A DNA stretch of 45,268 bases from Holophagales bacterium (GTDB lineage Bacteria > Acidobacteriota > Thermoanaerobaculia > Multivoradales > Multivoraceae). The DNA lies in assembly GCA_009843505.1 (NCBI GenBank), contig VYDI01000038.1:1-45268 (forward strand). The letters run 5' to 3'. Within the stretch, counting starts at the first letter, position 1. Each line of letters starts with the position of its first letter. Under the pieces are notes generated by a model. The model searched no databases. It saw nothing but the letters and a program-made list of their open reading frames with translations, and was not told the origin of the DNA. A program made the translations under genes and the position numbers. Below are positions 10,478 to 18,029 of this stretch, one piece after another.

Positions 10478-11554
10478 CTACAGGGACTCGAAGTACTCGA
10501 TCATCGCCTGGGCGGTGGCCGCCTCCGGATGGTTGGGGGCCACCTCCAGGAACTTCCTGAACGTCTCGAGGGCCTTGTCGTTCTCCGACTGGGCGGCGTA
10601 ACAGAGGCCGAGCATGTTGAGCGCTTCCGGGTGATTCGGATTGAACCCCACGACCTGCTCCAGTTTCGTCAGGGCCTCCGGAATGCTGCCGGCGTTGTAC
10701 AGGTCCGCCGCCTCGTTGTACAGGTTTTTCGCTGCCTTCTCGGGGTCCGTGCTCTGGAGGGACGCCAGGGCGGCCTCGGCCTTGTCGTCCATGCCCAGCG
10801 CGTTGTAGCCGGCGTAGAGGATCTGGTTCATGTTCTCCAGGTCCTCGCCCTCGGCGGCCACCTGCTCGGCGAACTCCACCGCGCGCACATGGTCGCCCCG
10901 GAAGGAGTAGATGCGGGCAAGTCCGCCCATCGCCTGGGTGAGATCCGCCTTCTTCGCCAGCGCTTCCTGGAACATGAACTCGGCCGTTTCGTAGTCCCCC
11001 GAGTTCAACGCGTTGCTGCCCTGGTTGTAGAGCTTGATCGCGCTGCCACGGGCCTCGGCTTCCAGGTCCACTTGCTCGGACGGTTGCGGGATGCCTGCCG
11101 CCTCGAACTGCGCCGCCTGCTGCTTCAGCGCCTCCTCTTCGGAGGTCAGGTTCCAGTCGCCGCCGCCCGGGAGCTGGCTCAGCCTCGTTTCGTTGCGGGC
11201 CGGGATACGCACGTTGCCCACGCGCCGGGTCACGTAGCCTTCCTTCTTCAGCTCGACCGTGAAGCCGCCGCGCTCGTGCGTGACGACGTTCTTGATCATG
11301 ATCCGGAACCGTCCGTTCCTCCCGGAGTAGTGCACTTCCCGGAACGTCGGAGCTTCGGGATTCGTGAAGATGATCTCCACGTTCTCAAGGGTTTCGCCGG
11401 TCGTGGCGTCGAAGATCTGCCCCCACACGGTCCCAGGGAGCTGTGCGGCCGCGGGAGCTGCCAGAGCGGCCGACAGGCAGATGCCGAGAACGGCTGCGAA
11501 GAGGGCGGGGCGTGCCGGCTGTCCCAGGGTCCACGGTTCGCGAATCGGCTTCAT
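10478..11554 (-). CDS. Secreted TPR protein with carboxypeptidase-regulatory-like domain
   Basis: A 358-residue protein. A signal peptide (about 1-36, ending APAAAQ) is followed by a short beta domain with GQIFDATTGETLENVEI and a later KKEGYVTRR, which resembles carboxypeptidase-regulatory-like repeats. TPR-type helices follow from about residue 165 to the end, with classic spacing such as YNQGSNALNSGDYETAEFMF and NPNHPEALNMLGLCY. The function is probably periplasmic or outer-membrane protein binding; the partner is unknown. The frame is open further upstream, but the ATG at 11552-11554 was chosen because it has a strong AAGGAGGAG (11558-11566) and begins the signal peptide. A TATTCT box on this strand (11609-11614) is a possible -10 element, giving a leader of roughly 50 bases. 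The S9 peptidase gene follows five bases downstream. Confidence 0.85.
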   Translation of the reverse strand: MKPIREPWTLGQPARPALFAAVLGICLSAALAAPAAAQLPGTVWGQIFDATTGETLENVEIIFTNPEAPTFREVHYSGRNGRFRIMIKNVVTHERGGFTVELKKEGYVTRRVGNVRIPARNETRLSQLPGGGDWNLTSEEEALKQQAAQFEAAGIPQPSEQVDLEAEARGSAIKLYNQGSNALNSGDYETAEFMFQEALAKKADLTQAMGGLARIYSFRGDHVRAVEFAEQVAAEGEDLENMNQILYAGYNALGMDDKAEAALASLQSTDPEKAAKNLYNEAADLYNAGSIPEALTKLEQVVGFNPNHPEALNMLGLCYAAQSENDKALETFRKFLEVAPNHPEAATAQAMIEYFESL

Positions 11555-11600
11555 CGTCTCCTCCTTCGGCCGCACGGGCTCATGGCGGATCTGCTGGCGC

Positions 11601-11622
11601 GGCTCTCTAGAATAACAGAGCC
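11601..11622. promoter_or_regulatory. Inverted repeat enclosing divergent -10 boxes
   Basis: GGCTCT (11601-11606) and AGAGCC (11617-11622) form a perfect 6-base inverted repeat around an AT-rich 10-base centre, directly before the GTG of the CCA-type gene. The centre contains TAGAAT (11608-11613, plus strand) and TATTCT (11609-11614, minus strand). It could therefore serve as a bidirectional -10 region for this gene and the TPR gene. The flanking arms could be an operator or a short RNA hairpin. Seen directly in sequence; function inferred. Confidence 0.45.
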
Positions 11623-13056
11623 GTGGTTGGGGATCCTGGCTCTCGTCTCGCGCGCCATCCGGCCTGGCCGAAGGTGCTGCAGATCTGCCGGGCCGCGGCG
11701 GACAGGGGCGGCTGTGTGCGCGTGGTGGGGGGCTCGGTGCGGGACGCGATGCTCGACCTGCCATTCACCGAGTTCGACCTCGAGGCCTTCCGTATCGGGC
11801 CGAAGGACCTTGACCGAATGCTGGAGGACCTGGATCTGCAAGTCGACCGGGTCGGCCGCGCGTTCTCCGTCGTCAAGCTGCGCGCCGTTCCCGTCGACAT
11901 CGCCCTGCCTCGTCGTGAGCTCAGCGTCGGAGCTGGTCACCGCGACTTCCTCGTTGACGCGGACCCGGACATGACCGTCGAAGAAGCCGCCGAGCGCCGC
12001 GACTACACGATCAACGCGATCTCGTACGAACCGCTCGCCGGTCGCGTTGACGATCCTCTGGGAGGGCAGGCGGACCTTGAACGGCGGCGGCTGCGTCACG
12101 CCTCGCATCGGTTCACGGAGGATCCGCTCCGGGTGTTGCGCGGGATGCAGCTCGTGGCCCGGTTGGGGCTCGAACCGGACCCGGACACCGTGCGCCTCTG
12201 TTCCGGAATCGGCTGGCGGGAGCTGAGCGTCGAGCGGGTGTTCGAGGAATGGCGGAAGCTGCTCCTGCGGGGAGTCGAGATCGGGCGCGGTCTGCGATTC
12301 CTGCAGGTGAGCGGATGGCTTCAGGCCTACGCCGAGCTCGAGGCCACGGTCGGCTGCGAACAGGATCCGGAGTGGCACCCGGAGGGCGACGTCTGGACTC
12401 ACACAGGTCACGTCCTGGACGCCTTCGCCACCGAGCGGCTGGACGACGACGAGGAGGACCTGGTCGTCGGACTGGCCTGCGTCTGCCACGACCTGGGCAA
12501 GCCCGCGACGACACGATTCGTCGATGGCCGGCTCCGCTCGCGAGGCCATGAGGCTGCCGGTGAAGCCCCCACCCGGAACTTCCTGGCGCGGCTCACGAAC
12601 CGCGGACGGCTGGTTGAGGACGTCGTGCGACTGGTCGTGGACCACCTGAAGCCGCGCCAGCTCTACCAGGGTGGCGCCGGCGACGCCGCCGTTCGACGGC
12701 TGGCCCACCGGGTGAAGCGGATCGACCGGCTGGTGCGGGTCGCCCGCGCCGATGCCCGGGGCCGTCCACCGCTGCCTCCGGCGGACTGCGAGGACTGTGA
12801 CTGGCTGCTTGGCCGCGCGGAAGCGCTGAGGGTCAGAGACCAGGTGCCGGCGCGGCTTGTGCTCGGCCGCGACCTGATCGCCCGCGGTCTGCCGCCCGGT
12901 CCCGAGATCGGCGCCCTCGTCGAACGTTGCTACCAGGCGCAGTTGGACGGCGCCTTCGAGGGGAGGACCGCGGGTCTGCGCTTCCTCGATTCGCTGCTCC
13001 GGCGCCGGGCTGTCGCCGGGCGAGCACCGGGCGGCTCTGGCCGGGCGGAACCGTGA
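11623..13056 (+). CDS. CCA tRNA nucleotidyltransferase/poly(A) polymerase-family protein with HD domain
   Basis: A 477-residue class II nucleotidyltransferase-fold protein. The head carries RVVGGSVRDAMLD (about 27-39) and, in the acidic metal-binding position, EFDLEAF, that is D-x-E as in the DLEVFG-type branch rather than DxD. Next come RRDYTINAI (motif B region) and the EDPLRVLRGMQLVARLG signature of the CCA/PcnB family. A C-terminal HD phosphohydrolase domain is visible at HTGHVLDAF (about 263) and CVCHDLGKP (about 286). The expected role is adding or repairing the 3' CCA of tRNA, with possible phosphatase/phosphodiesterase activity. The tRNAs in this window encode CCA, so here the role may be repair. 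A GTG start without Shine-Dalgarno sits nine bases after a TAGAAT box. The last codons overlap one possible start of the sigma factor gene. Confidence 0.82.
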   Translation: MVGDPGSRLARHPAWPKVLQICRAAADRGGCVRVVGGSVRDAMLDLPFTEFDLEAFRIGPKDLDRMLEDLDLQVDRVGRAFSVVKLRAVPVDIALPRRELSVGAGHRDFLVDADPDMTVEEAAERRDYTINAISYEPLAGRVDDPLGGQADLERRRLRHASHRFTEDPLRVLRGMQLVARLGLEPDPDTVRLCSGIGWRELSVERVFEEWRKLLLRGVEIGRGLRFLQVSGWLQAYAELEATVGCEQDPEWHPEGDVWTHTGHVLDAFATERLDDDEEDLVVGLACVCHDLGKPATTRFVDGRLRSRGHEAAGEAPTRNFLARLTNRGRLVEDVVRLVVDHLKPRQLYQGGAGDAAVRRLAHRVKRIDRLVRVARADARGRPPLPPADCEDCDWLLGRAEALRVRDQVPARLVLGRDLIARGLPPGPEIGALVERCYQAQLDGAFEGRTAGLRFLDSLLRRRAVAGRAPGGSGRAEP

Positions 13057-13130
13057 TCGGCCCCGCTGGCGGGCGGACGGGCGAAACAAGGGCTGCCGGC
13101 GCGTCGTCCCTGCACCAAGAGGATGATGAC

Positions 13131-13754
13131 TTGCCAGCTCAGAAAGCCTCCGACCGGGAATCGACCCGCGGGTCGACCGGCGTTTCCGAGGACGCCGAAC
13201 TCGTTCGACGGGCGTCCGCGGGCGACCGCGGCGCGTTCGAGGCCCTTGTGCTTCGGTACGAGACGCCGCTCCGCAAGCTGGTCTACGGCTACGTGCTCAA
13301 CTGGGAGGTCGCCGAGGACGTGGCCCAGGACGCCTTCCTGCTGGCCTTCCGGAAGCTCGACAATCTGGGAGAGTCGGCCGCGTTCAAGAGCTGGCTCTAC
13401 CGGATCGCGATCAATCGGGCCCACGACGAACTGCGCCGGTCGGCCCGTTGGGGCCGGCGGCTGGACCGGAACGTGGGGGAGGAGGCCCTCGCCGAGCTGC
13501 CGGCGGCCGGAGCGGAGTCGGCCGTCGAGTCGCGGCTGTTGCGGCGGGCCCTCGTGCGCGAGTTGGCGCGACTGCCGAAGAGCCAGCGGACGGCGGTTGT
13601 GCTCAAGGACGTGGTGGGGATGAAGTACGTGGAGATCGCGGAGTGCCTGGGCTGTCCGATCGGTACGGCGCAGATCCGGGTCCATCGGGGCCGGCAGAAG
13701 CTCCGGCGACGCCTCGGCGAGCCGGGCTCCAAGGCGGGAGGAGGTACAGGATGA
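13131..13754 (+). CDS. ECF-type RNA polymerase sigma factor
   Basis: About 207 residues with sigma region 2 (DAELVRRASAGDRGAFEALV through VAEDVAQDAFLLAFRKL and FKSWLYRIAINRAHDELRR) and region 4 (LPKSQRTAVVLKDVVGMKYVEIAE through GTAQIRVHRGRQKLRRRL). No region 1 or 3 is present, as in extracytoplasmic-function sigma factors. I chose the TTG at 13131 because AGAGGA sits seven bases upstream and it leaves a normal 20-residue leader. A GTG at 13053 is also possible: it forms a GTGA overlap with the preceding stop but gives an unusual basic extension. The stop overlaps the next ATG (ATGA). The downstream genes make it a likely regulator of an envelope-stress or efflux cluster. Confidence 0.9.
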   Translation: MPAQKASDRESTRGSTGVSEDAELVRRASAGDRGAFEALVLRYETPLRKLVYGYVLNWEVAEDVAQDAFLLAFRKLDNLGESAAFKSWLYRIAINRAHDELRRSARWGRRLDRNVGEEALAELPAAGAESAVESRLLRRALVRELARLPKSQRTAVVLKDVVGMKYVEIAECLGCPIGTAQIRVHRGRQKLRRRLGEPGSKAGGGTG

Positions 13755-14173
13755 GGGAGGAGAGGAGATCGAGCCGACCGGACGGGGCCGGAGGAAGGCT
13801 CGAGACACTGTTTGAGGGGCTGCGTGAGGAGTGCGCGGCGCCGCCGTCGGCGCCGGGTTTCCTGGCGGGCTTCAGGGCCCGCCGCGACGCCTGGCGGGAA
13901 CGCACGGACCATGCCGCGACATGGCGGCTGCTCGCCCTGCGCCTGTCGCCGGTCGGCGCGCTTGCGGCCGGGGCTGCGCTGGTCATGACCCTCAGTTCCG
14001 GCGCCCGGCCTCCGGCTCCGGAGGCGGTTCCGGAAGCTCCGGTGACAGCGGAGTACCCGGATCCGTTCGTGGCCGGGCTGGAGGAGGCCGGTCTGGCGAG
14101 CGTGGCGATGAACGACGAGGATGCCGGCTACGAACTGCTTGCCGTTCTCTATGAGCCGATGGGGACACGGTGA
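13751..14173 (+). CDS. Small single-pass membrane protein, candidate anti-sigma factor
   Basis: A 140-residue protein with a basic N-terminal cytoplasmic part (about 55 residues), one membrane helix at about 60-80 (LSPVGALAAGAALVMTL) and an acidic 55-residue extracytoplasmic tail. It begins within the sigma factor stop codon (ATGA) and ends in a GTGA overlap with the next gene. That position and the one-helix topology suggest an anti-sigma factor that holds the sigma factor at the membrane. No zinc-binding HxxxCxxC motif is present, so it would not be a classical ZAS protein. I do not recognise a named family; the role is inferred from context. Confidence 0.7.
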   Translation: MREERRSSRPDGAGGRLETLFEGLREECAAPPSAPGFLAGFRARRDAWRERTDHAATWRLLALRLSPVGALAAGAALVMTLSSGARPPAPEAVPEAPVTAEYPDPFVAGLEEAGLASVAMNDEDAGYELLAVLYEPMGTR

Positions 14174-14757
14174 TGCCGAACGGCCCCACGAAGCTGTGGA
14201 TGAGCGTCGCCCTGGGTTCCGTGCTGGTCGTGGGCCTCTCGGCCGGCCTGGTGGCGGATCGGCTTCTGCCGGAACGTCGTGCCACCGTGAAGAAGCAGGA
14301 AACCCGAACGGAAGCACACCCTCCCCGGTCGTCGATGTTCCAGTTCGACTGCCCCGACGCGGAGGAAGACGATGAAACAACGGCGAGCCCGGCTCCGGCA
14401 GCATCGGCCGATGCGGCGCGCTCGGAGGCCTTCGACGAGCACCGGTCGAAGATGACCCGGCGCATGGCGCGACGGCTCGAGCTCGATCCGGACCAGATCG
14501 CTGCGCTCGAGCCGATCGTCGGGGAGGCGATGCTGCGGGGACGTCTCTACTGGACGGGTGCCCGCGACGAGTTCTGTGCCATGCAGCGGGACTTCCACCG
14601 GGAGGTGGAGGAACTCCTCCGTCCGGACCAGGCGGTTCGCTTCGACGAGATGCGCCGTGGCCTGTGGGAACGCAGCCGGCGGCATGAGGATCGGGACCAC
14701 GATGGCCATGGCCGCGGTCGCCGCGGCGACGGCGGCTCGCCGGGTGAGTGCCAGTGA
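14170..14757 (+). CDS. Spy/CpxP-like periplasmic protein (heavy-metal-resistance type)
   Basis: A 195-residue protein with an N-terminal membrane anchor (about 10-32), a polar linker, then a helical domain containing LELDPDQIAALEPIV and LLRPDQAVRFDEM. These two L(T/D)xxQ-type repeats are the hallmark of the CpxP/Spy/CnrX superfamily. Members act as periplasmic chaperones or as sensors for metal-responsive ECF sigma factors. The last 25 residues are rich in His, Asp and Arg (RRHEDRDHDGHGRG), a possible metal-binding tail. The GTG start overlaps the previous stop; an ATG one codon later is equally plausible. Given its place between a sigma/anti-sigma-like pair and RND pumps, a sensor role like CnrX is an attractive inference, not a demonstration. 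Confidence 0.78.
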   Translation: MMPNGPTKLWMSVALGSVLVVGLSAGLVADRLLPERRATVKKQETRTEAHPPRSSMFQFDCPDAEEDDETTASPAPAASADAARSEAFDEHRSKMTRRMARRLELDPDQIAALEPIVGEAMLRGRLYWTGARDEFCAMQRDFHREVEELLRPDQAVRFDEMRRGLWERSRRHEDRDHDGHGRGRRGDGGSPGECQ

Positions 14758-17700
14758 GCGCCGAGGAGAAAGGGGGCCCGATGGAGCAGCAGGGAACCGG
14801 CCTGCGGGCGGGACCGGAAGAGCACGAGGCGGCACTGCAGGAGGCGGCGGCACACGTCCCCGTCCACCCGCTGATCCGCTTCGCGGTCGAGCGGCGCGTG
14901 ACCATGTTCATGGCGACGCTGGGTGTGCTGGTGCTCGGCTGGCTGTCCCTCACGCGCCTGCCGCTGGAGTTCCTGCCTCTCTTCCAGTCGTCCAACATCT
15001 CGGTCCGGGTGCCCTACCAGTCCTCCTCTCCGGAGGAGATCGCCCGGTCGATCATCTGGCCGCTGGAGGACAGCCTGGGCACGATCAACGGCGTCCGGCT
15101 GCTCCGCTCGCGGGCGAGCGGCAGCTCCGCTTCAGTGGACATCGAGTTCCAGGACGGGACGGACATGGAACTGGCCGCCGTCGACGTGCGCGACCGGATC
15201 GACCGCGTGCGCAATGAGCTACCGAGCGACGTGGAGCAGATCTACGTCCGCCGTTTCGAGAGCACGGACATTCCGGTCCTTCGCAGCAGTCTCAGCGCGC
15301 CGTGGGACCAGGACGAGCTGAACGACTTCGTCGAGGACGTGCTGCTGCCACGGATCGAGCGGCTGGAGGGTGTGGCGCAGGCGGAAGTCTGGGGCATGCT
15401 CAGCCGGGAGCTGCGGATCGAGCTGCTGCCCGACCGCATGGCCGCCCACGGCGTGGATGTCCGTGAGTTGCGTCAGATTCTGCAGAGCAACCACGTGAAC
15501 GTTTCGGGCGGCTATCTGCGCGAGGGCAGCCGCCGTCTGCTGGTTCGAACGGTCGGCGAGTTCCGGACTCCGGACGAGATCCGGGACCTGCCGATCCGCG
15601 GCGACGGCCTGCGTGTGGGCGACGTCGCCGATGTGAAGTTCGGCTATCCGGACAAGTACGAGCACAACTTTCTCAACGGGGTCGAAGCGATCAACCTGAG
15701 TGTGAACAAGGCCTCGGACGCGAACCTCCTGGAGGTCGTGAACCGGGTCAAGGCCGAACTCGAAGCGATTCGGCAGACGCCCGAGGGCGAAGGCCTCGAG
15801 TTCCGCCATTTCCACGACACCTCGATCGACGTCCGCCAGGGGCTGACCGAGCTGGGCCGCAGCGGTCTGATCGGCGGTGGCCTGGCGATCGTCTTCATGT
15901 TCCTGTTCCTGCGCAAGTTCCGAACCACGCTCCTGGTGGCCCTGGCAGTGCCGCTGTCCCTGGTCATGACCTTCGTCATGATGTATCTCGGCCGCCAGGC
16001 GGGCGTCACCGAGATCACGTTGAACGTGATGAGCCTGATGGGGTTGATGCTCGCGATCGGGATGCTGCTCGACAACTCGATCGTGGTGATCGAGTCGATC
16101 TTCCGGCACCGCCAGGAACTTGGCGCCAACGCGAAGTACGCCGCCCTGGGCGGCGCCAGCGACGTGGCGATGCCGATCATCTGCTCGACGATGACGACGA
16201 TGTGCGTGTTCGTGCCGCTCATCTTCTTCGGCAGCGGCGGCGGCGGACCGGGCAGTTTCTCGCGCTTCATGGGCGACATCGGCACGACGGTCTGCGTCGT
16301 CATGCTCGGTTCCCTGGTCATCTCCCTGACCGTGGTGCCGATGATCGCGGCGATCCTGCTCAGGTCGGAGAGCAAGCGCCGGTTCAAGCTGCTGGACCGG
16401 ATGAACGACCTCTACGGCAAGACGCTGGGCTTCACCCTCCGCCACCGCTTCATCTTCACGATGGTCATCGGCGCGCTGCTCTACGGCTCCTGGGTGCTGT
16501 ACAACAGCATCGAGCGGAGCTACAACCAGCCGTCCCAGGGCCGGGCACTGACGGTGTTCGTCGAAACGCCGCGGCAGATGGGAATGGACGAGCGCCTGGC
16601 TCTCTACAACGAGGTCTACGCGATGCTCGATGCCAGGCGCGACGAGTGGGAGATCGCGGACATCGCCCACCAGGTCCGGCGGGGTGGCGGCCGCAGCCGG
16701 GGATACGGCGGCAGCAACCGCTTCGAGATCTACCTCAAGCCGGAGGAGGTCTCGGAGCTGTCCACGGACGAGGTCACGGAGCTCATCCGGGAGGCGATGC
16801 CGCAGCGGGTCGGTGTGCTGTTCAAGCTCGCTCGCACCGAGTTCGGGCCTCCGGGTTCAGGGAGATCCGGGATGGACGTGGAACTGATCGGCGACGACGT
16901 CGGCACTCTCGAACTCCTGGTGCCGCGGATTACCGAACGGCTGCGCCAGATTCCCATCGTCGGCGACATCGACAACTCGTTCGAGAGCGGCGACGACGAG
17001 ATCCGGGTGTCGGTGAACCGTGAGCGCGCCCTCCAGGGCGGCCTGTCGAGTCAGGCGGTGGCGATGACCGTCAGTGGCGCGCTGTCCAGTCGGTCGCTGG
17101 CGTACTTCAAGACCGCGGAGCGTGAGATCGGCATGGTCATGCAGTACCGGGAGGAGGATCGCGAGACGCTCGATCAGTTGAAGAAGATGCCGGTCCTCGT
17201 GTCGGACCCCAACGGCGAGGGCGCGGGTGTGACCCTGCCGATCTCGAGCCTCGCGTCATTCAACGTCCAGAGCGGTCCGTCCGAGGTCGAGCGGGAGAAT
17301 CGCCGCGCGAAGGTGGAGATCGACGTGACGGCCGCGGGCGGCACGCCGGGCTTCATGCTCCGGCGGCCGGTCCAGATGGCGCTTGCGGACGTGCCGTTGC
17401 CGCCAGGCTACGAGTGGTCTCTCGGCAGGAGGTTCATGGAGGCCGAGGAGGACGCATCGCGGGCGGTGCTGGCGATGATCCTGGCCGTGGTGCTGATCTA
17501 CATGATCATGGCGGCGCTGTTCGAGGACTTCCTTCAGCCGTTCACGATCATGCTCTCGATTCCCTTCGCCTTCATCGGCGTCGGGCTGATCATGTTCCTG
17601 GCGGGCCAGCCGCGGTCCGACTCGTCCAACATGGGGCTCCTCATCCTGGCCGGGATCGTGGTCAACAACGCGATCGTCCTGATCGATCACATCAACCGGT

Positions 17701-18029
17701 TGCGGCGCGAAGGCATCGCCCGCGACAAGGCGATCGTTCTCGGCGGCAAGAATCGCCTGCGGCCTATCCTGATGACGGCCGTGACGACGATTCTGGGCCT
17801 GTCGCCGATGGTGGCGCCGTTCTTCCTGCCCCAGGTGTTCGGGCAGCCCGAAGGCCGGGCTGCTTTCTGGGCGCCGGTGGGTCTCGTCATCCTGGGTGGA
17901 CTGACCACCTCAACGTTCCTGACCCTCCTCGTGATTCCGACGGTTTATTCCCTGGTCGATGACTTCAAGCTCTTCATCCAGCGGGTTGTGCGGGCGGCAG
18001 TCGCCGTTCCGCGGAGAAAGATGGCATGA
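14754..18029 (+). CDS. RND efflux permease 1 (AcrB/MdtB-like)
   Basis: About 1091 residues with the RND plan: a TM1 segment near residue 45, a large periplasmic porter loop, TM2-TM6 (about 375-580), a second porter loop and TM7-TM12 at the C-terminus (about 900-1075). TM4 carries GMLLDNSIVVIES with the proton-relay Asp. TM10 has GIVVNNAIVLIDH, with Asn where AcrB has Lys940, a change common in the DNS/NNA subclass. RND pumps export hydrophobic compounds or metals using the proton gradient. Compared with AcrB it has an extra 45-residue cytoplasmic N-terminus. The start is uncertain: the GTG at 14754 overlaps the previous stop (GTGA), and a GTG at 14748 and an ATG at 14781 are alternatives. Its stop overlaps the next ATG. 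Confidence 0.92.
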   Translation: MSAEEKGGPMEQQGTGLRAGPEEHEAALQEAAAHVPVHPLIRFAVERRVTMFMATLGVLVLGWLSLTRLPLEFLPLFQSSNISVRVPYQSSSPEEIARSIIWPLEDSLGTINGVRLLRSRASGSSASVDIEFQDGTDMELAAVDVRDRIDRVRNELPSDVEQIYVRRFESTDIPVLRSSLSAPWDQDELNDFVEDVLLPRIERLEGVAQAEVWGMLSRELRIELLPDRMAAHGVDVRELRQILQSNHVNVSGGYLREGSRRLLVRTVGEFRTPDEIRDLPIRGDGLRVGDVADVKFGYPDKYEHNFLNGVEAINLSVNKASDANLLEVVNRVKAELEAIRQTPEGEGLEFRHFHDTSIDVRQGLTELGRSGLIGGGLAIVFMFLFLRKFRTTLLVALAVPLSLVMTFVMMYLGRQAGVTEITLNVMSLMGLMLAIGMLLDNSIVVIESIFRHRQELGANAKYAALGGASDVAMPIICSTMTTMCVFVPLIFFGSGGGGPGSFSRFMGDIGTTVCVVMLGSLVISLTVVPMIAAILLRSESKRRFKLLDRMNDLYGKTLGFTLRHRFIFTMVIGALLYGSWVLYNSIERSYNQPSQGRALTVFVETPRQMGMDERLALYNEVYAMLDARRDEWEIADIAHQVRRGGGRSRGYGGSNRFEIYLKPEEVSELSTDEVTELIREAMPQRVGVLFKLARTEFGPPGSGRSGMDVELIGDDVGTLELLVPRITERLRQIPIVGDIDNSFESGDDEIRVSVNRERALQGGLSSQAVAMTVSGALSSRSLAYFKTAEREIGMVMQYREEDRETLDQLKKMPVLVSDPNGEGAGVTLPISSLASFNVQSGPSEVERENRRAKVEIDVTAAGGTPGFMLRRPVQMALADVPLPPGYEWSLGRRFMEAEEDASRAVLAMILAVVLIYMIMAALFEDFLQPFTIMLSIPFAFIGVGLIMFLAGQPRSDSSNMGLLILAGIVVNNAIVLIDHINRLRREGIARDKAIVLGGKNRLRPILMTAVTTILGLSPMVAPFFLPQVFGQPEGRAAFWAPVGLVILGGLTTSTFLTLLVIPTVYSLVDDFKLFIQRVVRAAVAVPRRKMA

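Noticed and set aside
13047..13080. GGAACC resembling an ECF sigma factor -35 before the sigma gene
   Set aside because: No matching -10 (GTC/TCTA-like) occurs 16-17 bases downstream, and GGAACC is expected often by chance at this GC content.
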